Shown here piece after piece: positions 57,214 through 64,000 of a stretch of 64,000 bases of DNA. How positions within the stretch are numbered: position 1 is the first letter of the stretch; every line of letters begins with the position of its first letter. Under the pieces are notes generated by a model. The model worked only from the letters and a program-made list of their open reading frames with translations, was not told the origin of the DNA and searched no databases. Origin of the DNA: UBA10649 sp963842725 (GTDB lineage Bacteria > Actinomycetota > Actinomycetes > S36-B12); contig CAWJHN010000004.1 in the NCBI GenBank assembly GCA_963842725.1, positions 1,488,001 through 1,552,000 on the forward strand, written 5' to 3'. Made by a program: the position numbers and the translations under genes.

Positions 57214-58036
57214 ATGCTTCCCCGGCGTGCGCCCATCGTGATGTCCACGTTCCGGGCAGCGGTGGCCACGATCGGGGCCCTGACCCTGGTGACGTCGCTG
57301 GCGACGCCGGCCCTGGCCGGCCCGGGAGAACCCCGTCCGACCGCCCGGATCCAGGCGGATCGTTCCCTGCAGGTCAATGACACCGTCGCGATCTCCATCG
57401 CCCGGGTGCCGGCGTCGGCGCGGATCGTCATCAACTGGGGCGACGGCACCCGCACGACGGTCCGGGTGCCGTGCACGCGCACCCAGGCGCGGAGCACGCC
57501 CGGACAATGTGGCACCCGCGTCTCCCACGCGTACCGTCATGTCGGTCGGTACGGGGTGTCGGTCCGCACCGTCGATGCCAAGATCGCGTCCGCGCGAATC
57601 CAGGTCTCCGGTACCGACCCGGGCGATTCGACGTCGACGCCGTGGCGCGAGGTCATGCTCGAACGCCTGAACGGGATCCGGGCCTCGGTCGGGGCGCCGC
57701 CGACTGACGCTGTGCCCGGCTCTCGAGCGCTCCGCGCAGGGCTACGCGCGGCTGATGGCCACCACGAACCACTACGGCCACGTCGGACCGAACGGCAGCG
57801 AGCCGTGGGAGCGCATGAGCGCCGAGGGGTACCGCTGGCGGGCGGCCGCCGAGAACATCGCGGCCGGACAGCGCGGGGTGGCGGCCGTCATGACCTCATG
57901 GCGCGAGTCGAGCGGCCACTACGCCAACATGGTCAACCCGGACTACGAGCACGTGGGCTTCGGGTACTACCGCGAGGACGGCAGCCAGTACCGCACGTAC
58001 TGGGTTCAGAACTTCGGCAGGGGCGGCGGCTGCTGA
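57214..58036 (+). pseudogene. Secreted PKD-CAP domain protein, one frameshift
   Basis: About 273 residues if one base near 57,703 is removed. A signal peptide (PRR, hydrophobic core, cleavage near ALAGP) is followed by a PKD-like domain (IVINWGDGTRTTV, HAYRHVGRYGVSVRTVD). A CAP/SCP domain follows: EVMLERLNGIRASVG, LTLCPALERSAQGYARLMATTNHYGH, RAAAENIAAGQRGVAAVMTSWRESSGHYANM and HVGFGYYREDGSQYRTYWVQNFG. The shift falls between GAPP and LTLCP. CAP proteins are extracellular, and their bacterial function is unclear. The 3' end overlaps a convergent small membrane-protein gene by about 30 bp. Confidence 0.82.
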
Positions 58037-58371
58037 CCGGCAGATCGGACCGACCCGAGTCGATGCCCGGTTCGTCGTTGGCCCTGCGCTGCCCCCGACT
58101 CCAAACTGCGCGGAATGACCGATAGGCCCGAATCATCCGATTCCTCCCGGCCCACGCCGAGGGTGGGCGCCAACGCCGTCGCGCGGGGGACCCGCCAGGT
58201 GATCGCCACGGCGGCAGCAGCCAGGAGCAGACCGACCAGGACCAGCACCGCGTGCACGCCCGCGCGAAGTCCGGCCGGCAGTCCACCATCGACCGTCGAG
58301 GCGAGCAGCGCCACGGTGGCGAGCACCGCCAGGGCAAGGACCCTGCGTCGTCTGATGGCTGCCGACTCCAT
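58006..58371 (-). CDS. Small membrane protein, unknown function
   Basis: 121 residues. A basic start (ESAAIRRRRVLALAV) leads into two predicted membrane helices (about residues 9-28 and 35-58), followed by a 60-residue polar tail that ends PPPLPKF. No family is recognised. The ATG at 58371 has TAGTCT seven bases upstream; an ATG at 58401 is also in frame but lacks such a site. Without the argG frameshift it would be a separate gene; with it, the open frame of argG runs into it. It overlaps the convergent CAP gene at its end. Confidence 0.55.
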   Translation of the reverse strand: MESAAIRRRRVLALAVLATVALLASTVDGGLPAGLRAGVHAVLVLVGLLLAAAAVAITWRVPRATALAPTLGVGREESDDSGLSVIPRSLESGAAQGQRRTGHRLGSVRSAGQQPPPLPKF

Positions 58372-58384
58372 GTCGCGAAGACTA
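58372..58384 (-). promoter_or_regulatory. Leaderless -10 element for the small membrane protein
   Basis: TAGTCT (58384-58379), 7 bases, ATG at 58371. Confidence 0.4.
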
Positions 58385-58466
58385 GGGTCGGCGGCTGACA
58401 TCCCGCCAGCGCCGTGCTGGATCCCAGACGCCCGCCTACTCCGGCCGGTAGGCCGGGGCGCTGGGG

Positions 58467-59889
58467 TCAGTCCGTGCCGGCCTCCATCGCTGCGCGGTCG
58501 AGCAGCTTCGCCCTCGTCGACGTCGGCCTGGGCAGGCAGCGCCGCGATGGCAGCCGCGCCACCCGGCTCAAGCTCACCGATCAGGTGCGCCTGGCCGGCC
58601 AGCAGCTGCCCCTGGGCGGCGTACAGCTCGAGCTTGGCGCGCGAATCCGCGATGTCCAGGTTGCGCATGGTCAGCTGGCCGATCCGGTCGACGGGTCCGA
58701 AGGCCGCGTCCTCGGTTCGCTCCATGGACAGCTTGTCGGGGTGGTAGCTGAAAGCCGGGCCGCGCGTGTCGATGATCGAGTAGTCGTCTCCGCGGCGCAG
58801 CCTCAGCGTCACCACGCCCGTCACCGCCGACGCCACCCAGCGCTGGAGGGACTCGCGCAGCATGAGCGACTGCGGGTCCAGCCACCGCCCCTCGTAGAGG
58901 AGCCGGCCCAGCCGACGGCCCTCCGCATGGTAGTTGGCGATCGTGTCCTCGTTGTGGATCGCACTGAGCAGTCGCTCGTACGCGATGAACAGCAGCGCCA
59001 TGCCGGGGGCCTCGTAGATTCCACGGCTCTTGGCCTCGATGATCCGGTTCTCGATCTGGTCGGCCATGCCGAGCCCGTGGCGCCCGCCGATCGCGTTCGC
59101 CTCGTGCACCAGGTCGACAGGGGTCGCGAACTCGCGGCCGTTGATCGCGACAGGGCGGCCTTGGCTGTAGGCGATTGTCACGTCCTCGGTGGCGATCTGG
59201 ACCGCGGGATCCCAGAAGCGGACACCCATGATCGGATCGACGACCTCGATGGAGGTGTCGAGGTGCTCGAGCGTCTTGGCCTCGTGCGTGGCCCCCCAGA
59301 TATTGGCGTCCGTCGAGTACGCCTTCTCGACGCTGTCCCGGTATGGCAGGTCATGGGCAGCGAGCCACTCGGACATCTCCTTGCGACCGCCGAGCTCATG
59401 CACGAAATCCGCGTCCAGCCACGGCTTGTAGATCCGCAGGGACGGGTTCGCCAGCAGGCCATAGCGGTAGAACCGCTCGATGTCGTTGCCCTTGTACGTC
59501 GACCCGTCGCCCCAGATCGAGACGCCGTCGTCGTGCATGGCGCGGACCAGGAGCGTGCCCGTCACGGCGCGGCCCAGGGGAGTGGTGTTGAAGTACTGCT
59601 TGCCGCCGGATCGGATGTGGAAGGCGCCGCACGAGATGGCGGCCAGGCCCTCGTCGACCAATGCCGACTTGCAGTCGATCAAGCGGGCCAGCTCGGCACC
59701 GTACTGGGTGGCCCGGCTGGGGACCGTGTCGATCTCGGGCTCGTCGTACTGCCCGATATCCGCCGTGTAGGTGTACGGGATCGCGCCCTTGTCCCGCATC
59801 CAGGCAACCGCCACCGAGGTGTCCAGGCCACCGGAGAAGGCGATGCCGACGCGCTCGCCGACCGGAAGGGACGTCAGTACTTTCGACAT
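58467..59889 (-). pseudogene. argG: Argininosuccinate synthase, frameshift in the last codons
   Basis: 473 residues of the long ArgG class after correction. IAFSGGLDTSVAVAWM near residue 17 is the ATP pyrophosphatase loop. YTYTADIGQYDEPEID, FHIRSGGKQYFNTTPLGRAVTGTLL, WGDGSTYKGNDIERFYRYG, STDANIWGATHEAKTLEHLD and ANAIGGRHGLGMADQIENRI follow. The reaction joins citrulline and aspartate. Near 58,501-58,508 the frame slips by +1: without it the protein would end DEGE, then LLDRAAMEAGTD and TGA at 58469-58467. With it the frame runs on into the next gene. Almost the whole enzyme is intact. The start is ATG 59889; see the promoter entry. Confidence 0.92.
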
Positions 59890-59901
59890 GGGCATAACCT
59901 A
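59890..59901 (-). promoter_or_regulatory. Leaderless -10 element for argG
   Basis: TAGGTT (59901-59896), 6 bases, ATG at 59889. It points to the second of two in-frame ATGs (59895, 59889). Two bases of it (59900-59901) lie inside the hairpin stem below. Confidence 0.45.
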
Positions 59902-59943
59902 TGGCCCTGGTCCTGCGCCGTTCAGCGCAGGACCAGGGCCATA
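59900..59943. terminator. Long hairpin between the secreted-protein gene and argG
   Basis: A perfect 19-bp stem (59900-59918 with 59925-59943) around a 6-base loop. It lies 17 bases after the stop of the secreted-protein gene and ends 11 bases before the argG ATG, so it should stop read-through into argG. Confidence 0.75.
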
Positions 59944-59959
59944 GTGGCCAAGCCGACTG

Positions 59960-60850
59960 TCAGTCGGTGTCGCAGCCGTTCGCCCAGATGGCGGCGGGGA
60001 CCTGCGAGTCGGCGGGACGCACGCTCGGGTGGTTGACATCGACCGTCCCGCAGACCTTCTGGCGGTCCTTGAGGATCCAGAACTGGCCCTCGGCCTCGAA
60101 CACCTGCGTGACGCCGATGTCGTGGCCCCGACCGTCGCCGACCGTGGCGAAGACGTACGCCCAGCCGTCCGCGCACGCGAACGAGTCGATCGACACAAGG
60201 ACCTCGCGCTTGCCCATGGTGGCGGACAGCGCATCGCTCAGGGCCGCCTGGGTGCACGACGTCATGCCGCCGATCACCGGCTGGCTCGCGACTGCCCTCA
60301 GACTGCGCGCGACCTTCACCATCTGGCGGGCCGACAGGGGCCGCGCACCGAGCGTCTCGATGATGATGTCTGTCGAGCGGAGCGAGCCGACGCCAGGAAG
60401 CGTGAACTCGAGTGCGCCGCCGTACTTGGCCATGTCGGACCGGCTGCACGACGTCCACTGCGCCGAGTCGGCGGGATCGCAGTACACCTCCATATGGGCC
60501 TTGACGCCCTGCACCATCACCGTTCCTGCGTCCCAGCCGTCGCCTCCGGGATCGCTGCAGATGGGCTTGCCCTCATTGACGTTGAAGCCGCCCTTCCACC
60601 GGTGCCCGTACCCGCCCAGCATGTTCTGCTCGGCGCCGTCTTCGCACGTCCACTGCGTGCCGGTGTGGGTGAGCTTCATGCCCCCGGTGTACGACGGCTC
60701 GTACACCGTGTACGTGACGCCGACCTGCAGATCCTCGTACGCGTCGCCCGACCCCATGGCCTGCGCCGGACCCGTCAAGGCGAGGCCTGCCGACATCAGC
60801 GCGACGACCGCAGCCACCGCCATCCCGCATCGAGCCGTTGTTCGCATCAT
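59960..60850 (-). CDS. Secreted protein, unknown function
   Basis: 296 residues. The signal peptide (RTTARCG, hydrophobic core, cleavage near GPAQAMG) leads to a mature protein with about nine cysteines, probably disulphide-linked (WTCEDG, KPICSDP, EVYCDPAD, SCSRS, TSCTQ, FACADGWAYVFATVG, KVCGTVDV, ANGCDTD). The C-terminal third resembles small-molecule-free secreted domains of actinobacteria, but I cannot name a family. ATG 60850 follows GGGAGAAGGG. The strong hairpin terminator lies just downstream. Confidence 0.75.
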   Translation of the reverse strand: MMRTTARCGMAVAAVVALMSAGLALTGPAQAMGSGDAYEDLQVGVTYTVYEPSYTGGMKLTHTGTQWTCEDGAEQNMLGGYGHRWKGGFNVNEGKPICSDPGGDGWDAGTVMVQGVKAHMEVYCDPADSAQWTSCSRSDMAKYGGALEFTLPGVGSLRSTDIIIETLGARPLSARQMVKVARSLRAVASQPVIGGMTSCTQAALSDALSATMGKREVLVSIDSFACADGWAYVFATVGDGRGHDIGVTQVFEAEGQFWILKDRQKVCGTVDVNHPSVRPADSQVPAAIWANGCDTD

Positions 60851-60906
60851 CGAAGCCCTTCTCCCAGGTGCCTTCACGTGCTCCGGAATCTAGGGGAACG
60901 CGCCGG

Positions 60907-62133
60907 CTATCGCGCGCTGGTCACATCTCCCGGGGCGGGCGTCTGCCGGCGAGCGACGAGTACCGCACGAACGGCCAGCGGCAGGAAGGCGGCAAGGCCG
61001 AGCAGCACCAGCACGACGGTTGCGACGTGAAGTGCGGGGGAAAGCGGCACCAGGGCAAGCACGACACCGAGGTTGACCAGAATCAGTCGCGGCGTGCGCA
61101 TCCACTCGAGCACGGCACCGGTGGCCCGGGCCATGGCCGGTCCACCACCGAGCGCGACGGGGATCAGGTAGCTGAGCGCGCCAATCAGCAGCTGCGCCGC
61201 GAAGCCGACCAGCAGCGGGAGGGCGAGCCGGTCGGCGCGCTCGGCCGCGCCCTCCCAGGTGGGCTCGACGGCGATGATCAGCCCGAGGGCCACGACCGAT
61301 CCGACCAGCCAGATCATCGCGGACAGGACCGACCAGGTCGAGTAGGCCGTCGGTGGGCGGCGGCGCACGGTGTCGGCGATCGGACCGGAGTTCATCGCCA
61401 GGCCGGCTGTATAGGCGGCGATCCCGACGACCGCCATGGCGCTTACTCCCGAGAGGGCGCCGATCGCCGTCACCAGAACCCCGGCGACCAGGACCGGCAG
61501 GGCCCGGCGCGCCGAGCGTTCAGCAGCCGGGGATATCTGGGTGCGCAGCATCGTGGGCCAGAAGGTGACCAGAGTCCCGACCAGGGTGAGTCCGACCCAG
61601 CCGAGCAGGTTGACCGCCACATGCGCCAGGGCGAGCCGGGCGTGCAGGTCGTCGTCGAGGTCGTCCGGAGCCATCAGGACGCCGAGCGCGACCCCGAGCG
61701 GCATCAGCAGGCCGGCAGCCACGTAGTAGCGGACCGTGGAGCCGAAGGGCGCCGGCAGCGCACGCGACATCCGTGCGATGAGCGCCACGGCGTGCCAGCA
61801 GACCACCACGGCGACGCCCAGGCCGCCGATGAGCACGGTCCACCACGAGCCCAGGGCCATGCCGAGCACCACCAGCACCGCCGCCAGGTTGAAGGCACCG
61901 AGCCGGAACGCCTCCGGGCGGCCACTGCGGCGATCCGGCAGGCGCAGCACCGCGGCCGCGAAGTGGTTGCTCCAGATGAGAATCGCGTTGCTGAGGGCAC
62001 CCAGGAGCAGCAGGTGGACGGGGAACCAGTCGGCGACCGGGCCGAGCAGGGCGAGAACGGAGACCACGACGGCGGCCGCCAGCCAGGCCAGCACAGCCGC
62101 GCCGGACCGCACATGCCAGTCCGAGCGCCTCAT
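60907..62133 (-). CDS. Polytopic membrane protein, unknown function
   Basis: 408 residues with about twelve hydrophobic segments. Several histidines lie in or near helices (DWFPVHLLLLGALSNAILIWSNHF, CWHAVALIARM, ARLALAHVAVNLLGWVGLTLVGTLVTFWPTMLRTQI). This pattern resembles NnrS-like proteins and, as I recall, the membrane part fused to some actinobacterial multicopper oxidases; a haem, copper or NO role is only a guess. ATG 62133 overlaps the stop of a 9-codon upstream frame (ATGA). Two inverted repeats lie about 70-100 bp upstream. Confidence 0.65.
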   Translation of the reverse strand: MRRSDWHVRSGAAVLAWLAAAVVVSVLALLGPVADWFPVHLLLLGALSNAILIWSNHFAAAVLRLPDRRSGRPEAFRLGAFNLAAVLVVLGMALGSWWTVLIGGLGVAVVVCWHAVALIARMSRALPAPFGSTVRYYVAAGLLMPLGVALGVLMAPDDLDDDLHARLALAHVAVNLLGWVGLTLVGTLVTFWPTMLRTQISPAAERSARRALPVLVAGVLVTAIGALSGVSAMAVVGIAAYTAGLAMNSGPIADTVRRRPPTAYSTWSVLSAMIWLVGSVVALGLIIAVEPTWEGAAERADRLALPLLVGFAAQLLIGALSYLIPVALGGGPAMARATGAVLEWMRTPRLILVNLGVVLALVPLSPALHVATVVLVLLGLAAFLPLAVRAVLVARRQTPAPGDVTSAR

Positions 62134-62159
62134 CCCGACATCACCACGCCCCACGCCAC
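62130..62159 (-). CDS. Possible leaderless mini-ORF coupled to the membrane-protein gene
   Basis: Nine codons reading VAWGVVMSG, starting at GTG 62159 and ending in a TGA that overlaps the ATG of the membrane protein. It is placed exactly 6 bases after TACCCT, as the true starts of other leaderless genes are. It may act as a translational lead-in. It is too short to be supported by composition. Confidence 0.35.
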   Translation of the reverse strand: MAWGVVMSG

Positions 62160-62171
62160 GTGGTCAGGGTA
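62160..62171 (-). promoter_or_regulatory. Leaderless -10 element before the mini-ORF
   Basis: TACCCT (62171-62166), 6 bases, GTG at 62159. Confidence 0.4.
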
Positions 62172-62203
62172 GTTGGCAGCCCGGATCGGATCTCGACCCG
62201 CAC

Positions 62204-62232
62204 ATCGGCATATCGCCGATAATGCACATTAT
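62204..62232. promoter_or_regulatory. Two overlapping inverted repeats (candidate operator)
   Basis: ATCGGC-N5-GCCGAT (62204-62220) and ATAATG-CA-CATTAT (62219-62232), adjacent and AT-rich against a GC-rich background. They lie upstream of the membrane-protein promoter, where a transcription factor would bind. Confidence 0.45.
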
Positions 62233-62303
62233 GACATTACGCCCACATCCAGGACTCCCCATGAACCAGGCGCTCCCCGTCCTCTCCAGACCCCCCTCCC
62301 CCC

Positions 62304-62365
62304 GCCGAGAGGTGAGTTGTCGGGGTGGATTCCGGAGAATCCACCCCGACAACTCACCTCTCGGC
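62304..62365. repeat. 29-bp perfect inverted repeat (terminator or REP-like element)
   Basis: 62304-62332 pairs base for base with 62337-62365 around a 4-base loop. It is 57 bp downstream of the epimerase gene, so it can act as its terminator. Its length exceeds what termination needs; it may be a dispersed palindromic element. No T-run follows. Confidence 0.8.
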
Positions 62366-62422
62366 CGCAGGGGGTTGGTGAGTTCGGCGCGGGCGCTGGC
62401 TCGGGCGCTGGGTCGCTCATCG

Positions 62423-63445
62423 TCACAGATTGGATCCGATCTGGGGTCCGGTCCCGGACTCCAGCTGCTCGATCAGGTCCACCTCCTCCGCCCGGGTCAG
62501 CCCGGCCCGGCGCTCGCGGTCCAGGCCGCGACCCTGCTCGTCTACCAGGACGTCGGCCAGCGTCTCCGTCACGGGTCGCCGGACCAGGCCGGCCGCGAGG
62601 GCCCGCTGATCGTCGCGTGCCCCAAATCCGGCGTAGGCCGGCAGCGGCAGCCATAGCGGTAGCGAGCGGGGCCCCGCCCACGGCTCGACGTCCCGCTCCG
62701 CCAGCCACGCCGGTGCGGCCACCACCATGCTCCCTCGGTAGCCGGCCACGCTCGCTGCCAGTTCGAGGACGGCGGGCAGGGGCATCGACTCCCCCACGGC
62801 GTTGAACGCCCCGGACCCACCGGAGCGGGTCATCGCGACGATCCACGCGGCCAGGTCGCGCACGTCGATGCACTGCGTCATCAGGTCGGGCTCCCTCGGA
62901 ACCAGTACCGGCCCTTTGCCGGCCAGTGCGAACCTGGAGACCCAGTAGCCGAACCGGTCGCTCGGATCGCCCGGACCGCCGATGAGGCCCGCCCGGACGA
63001 GGGCGCAGCGCTCCCCCAGCGCGTCCACGACCGCCTGCTCGCAGGCCGCCTTCGCCGGCCCGTAGTCCTCGGTCCCCGCGGTGTCCGAAGGCAGTGCCGG
63101 CACCGTCGGCGCATCCTCGTCCTGGCCGGGCACGTCCGTGGCCGCATACACCGAGCCCGAGGAGACATACGTCCAGTGGGCCGCTCGGTGGGCCAGCGCG
63201 GCGACCGCTGCGCGCACCATCCCGGGCTGCCACGACACGTCGACGACGTCGTCCCAGTCCCGTCTGGCCACCTCGTCGAACGCGTCGGGCCGGCTTCGAT
63301 CGGCGATGACGAGCTCGGCGCCCGCGGGAACCGGTCCGGACCGGCCGCGCGCGAGGCACGTCACGTCGATCCCCGCGGCCACCGCAGTGCGCGCCACCTC
63401 GCCGCCGAGCCATGCGGTGCCGCCCAGGACGAGGAGGTTCGGCAT
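62423..63445 (-). CDS. NAD-dependent epimerase/dehydratase family protein
   Basis: 340 residues, extended SDR fold. The Rossmann motif LLVLGGTAWLGGEVA is at residue 4. WTYVSSGSVYA is near residue 95, and EDYGPAKAACEQAVVDALG near residue 130 supplies the Tyr and Lys (YxxxK) catalytic pair. VDVRDLAAWIV and AFNAVGESMPLP are typical of the C-terminal half. The substrate, perhaps a nucleotide sugar, is unknown. ATG 63445 is supported by TAGTGT seven bases upstream; it is divergent from the DUF1801 gene. Confidence 0.87.
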   Translation of the reverse strand: MPNLLVLGGTAWLGGEVARTAVAAGIDVTCLARGRSGPVPAGAELVIADRSRPDAFDEVARRDWDDVVDVSWQPGMVRAAVAALAHRAAHWTYVSSGSVYAATDVPGQDEDAPTVPALPSDTAGTEDYGPAKAACEQAVVDALGERCALVRAGLIGGPGDPSDRFGYWVSRFALAGKGPVLVPREPDLMTQCIDVRDLAAWIVAMTRSGGSGAFNAVGESMPLPAVLELAASVAGYRGSMVVAAPAWLAERDVEPWAGPRSLPLWLPLPAYAGFGARDDQRALAAGLVRRPVTETLADVLVDEQGRGLDRERRAGLTRAEEVDLIEQLESGTGPQIGSNL

Positions 63446-63458
63446 GGTCCAGACACTA
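63446..63458 (-). promoter_or_regulatory. Leaderless -10 element for the epimerase gene
   Basis: TAGTGT (63458-63453), 7 bases, ATG at 63445. Confidence 0.5.
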
Positions 63459-63493
63459 GACGCCGGCCCGACCCGGCCGGGAGGATTGCCGCC

Positions 63494-63907
63494 ATGTCCG
63501 ACAATCCGCCGCCCGCCGTCGACGCCTACCTGGCCGGCGTGGATCCGGTGGCCGTGCCGGTGGTCGTCGCACTGGATTCCGCCGTCCGGTCGGCGCATCG
63601 CGACTTCGACGTCGCGATCAAGTACGGCATCCTCATGTACGCGCTGGACGGCGACTGGCGTACCTGGGTCTGTGCCATCGAGGCTCGAAAGAAGGTGGTC
63701 AGCCTTCGCTTCCTGTACGGGGTGGTCATGGACGATCCGGCCGCCGTGCTGCGCAAGGGCTCGTCGGTCCTCATGACGTGGGACCTGCCCTTCGACGGCG
63801 CGGTGCCCGTACGGAGCGTCCGGTCCTACGTCAAGGAGGCAGTCGCGAAGTATCCCGAGTACAAGGCCAACGCCCCGGAGATCCTGGCCGCGGCTCGGGG
63901 ACGCTAG
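63494..63907 (+). CDS. DUF1801 domain-containing protein
   Basis: 137 residues. The DUF1801 features include an early alpha-helical segment (LDSAVRSAHRDFDVAIKYGILMYAL), the WVCAIEARKKVVSLRFLYG strand block, then VLMTWDLPF and a lysine-rich C-terminus. No enzymatic activity is established for the family. GGGAGG lies about 9 bases before the ATG. Its stop codon shares bases with the stop of the convergent partial gene at the right edge. Confidence 0.8.
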   Translation: MSDNPPPAVDAYLAGVDPVAVPVVVALDSAVRSAHRDFDVAIKYGILMYALDGDWRTWVCAIEARKKVVSLRFLYGVVMDDPAAVLRKGSSVLMTWDLPFDGAVPVRSVRSYVKEAVAKYPEYKANAPEILAAARGR

Positions 63908-64000
63908 GCGCGGGTCGCGATCAGGTCGATGGCGCGCAGCCGCTGCCGGTGATGGCTCCGCATCCGGCGCAGCCGCCCGTCGGGCAGGCGGTGCGCAGCG
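63904..64000 (-). CDS. C-terminal end of a gene cut by the right edge
   Basis: About 31 codons of an open frame ending in TAG (63906-63904), read on the minus strand: a basic stretch RLPDGRLRRMRSHHRQRLRA. Too short to identify. The stop lies in a CTAG shared with the DUF1801 stop. The reading could be chance, but the tight convergence suggests a real gene. Confidence 0.4.
   Translation of the reverse strand, partial: AAHRLPDGRLRRMRSHHRQRLRAIDLIATRA

Overview
The window is high-GC chromosomal DNA from an actinobacterium. The evidence is a complete Pup-proteasome locus (recB-like, trmI, mpa, dop, pup, prcB, prcA, pafA, two FKBPs, pafB, pafC, tatA, tatC), a mycothiol ligase (mshC) with its actinobacterial partners, RbpA, an F420-dependent oxidoreductase, separate lnt and polyprenol-phosphate-mannose synthase genes, and DUF3090, DUF5703 and SCO1664-type proteins. 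I cannot name the genus. I see no insertion sequence, prophage, CRISPR array or rRNA; the only tRNA is tRNA-Leu(GAG).

Layout. 1-8.2 kb: DUF885 protein (cut by the left edge), DUF2332 protein, a cyclase-family hydrolase, a GluQ-type synthetase, an acyltransferase, two c-di-GMP enzymes and a VOC protein. 8.3-13.6 kb: an ABC exporter pair and a large SF2 helicase. 13.7-24.8 kb: a small secreted protein, tRNA-Leu, M20 peptidase, DUF5703, aldo/keto reductase, F420 oxidoreductase, uppP, corA, the phosphomutase-DUF3090-SCO1664-mshC operon, and gnd. 24.9-32.5 kb: pgi, a PAC2 protein, an alpha/beta hydrolase, metH and a HAD phosphatase. 32.5-45 kb: the Pup-proteasome and Tat locus. 45-56.6 kb: lipid kinase, HelY-type helicase, 5'-3' exonuclease, M24 peptidase, acyl-CoA dehydrogenase, amidohydrolase, lnt, ppm, fxsA. 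56.6-64 kb: rbpA, a PKD-CAP secreted protein, argG, two membrane or secreted proteins of unknown role, an epimerase and a DUF1801 protein.

Two things stand out. First, between about 25,350 and 32,060 every gene is broken by closely spaced frameshifts, at least 40 in 6.7 kb, nearly all explained by single inserted bases. Removing the inferred bases restores full-length Pgi, PAC2 and MetH in exact multiples of three. Flanking genes are intact. This looks like a stretch of uncorrected sequence rather than biology. Three further net +1 shifts lie in the amidohydrolase, the CAP protein and the C-terminus of argG.

Second, more than twenty genes that begin a transcription unit carry a -10 hexamer (consensus TANNNT) ending 6 or 7 bases before an ATG or GTG, with no Shine-Dalgarno sequence. 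This is the signature of leaderless mRNAs. It fixes several start codons that the longest open frame would place wrongly. Genes inside operons instead use 4-base stop/start overlaps or purine-rich ribosome sites.

The proteasome genes work together as a degradation route: PafA attaches Pup to lysines, Dop deamidates Pup and removes it, Mpa unfolds the tagged protein, and PrcA/PrcB degrade it. PafB/PafC is the DNA-damage transcription regulator encoded alongside. The mshC operon makes mycothiol; lnt and ppm act on lipoprotein acylation and mannosyl-donor synthesis.
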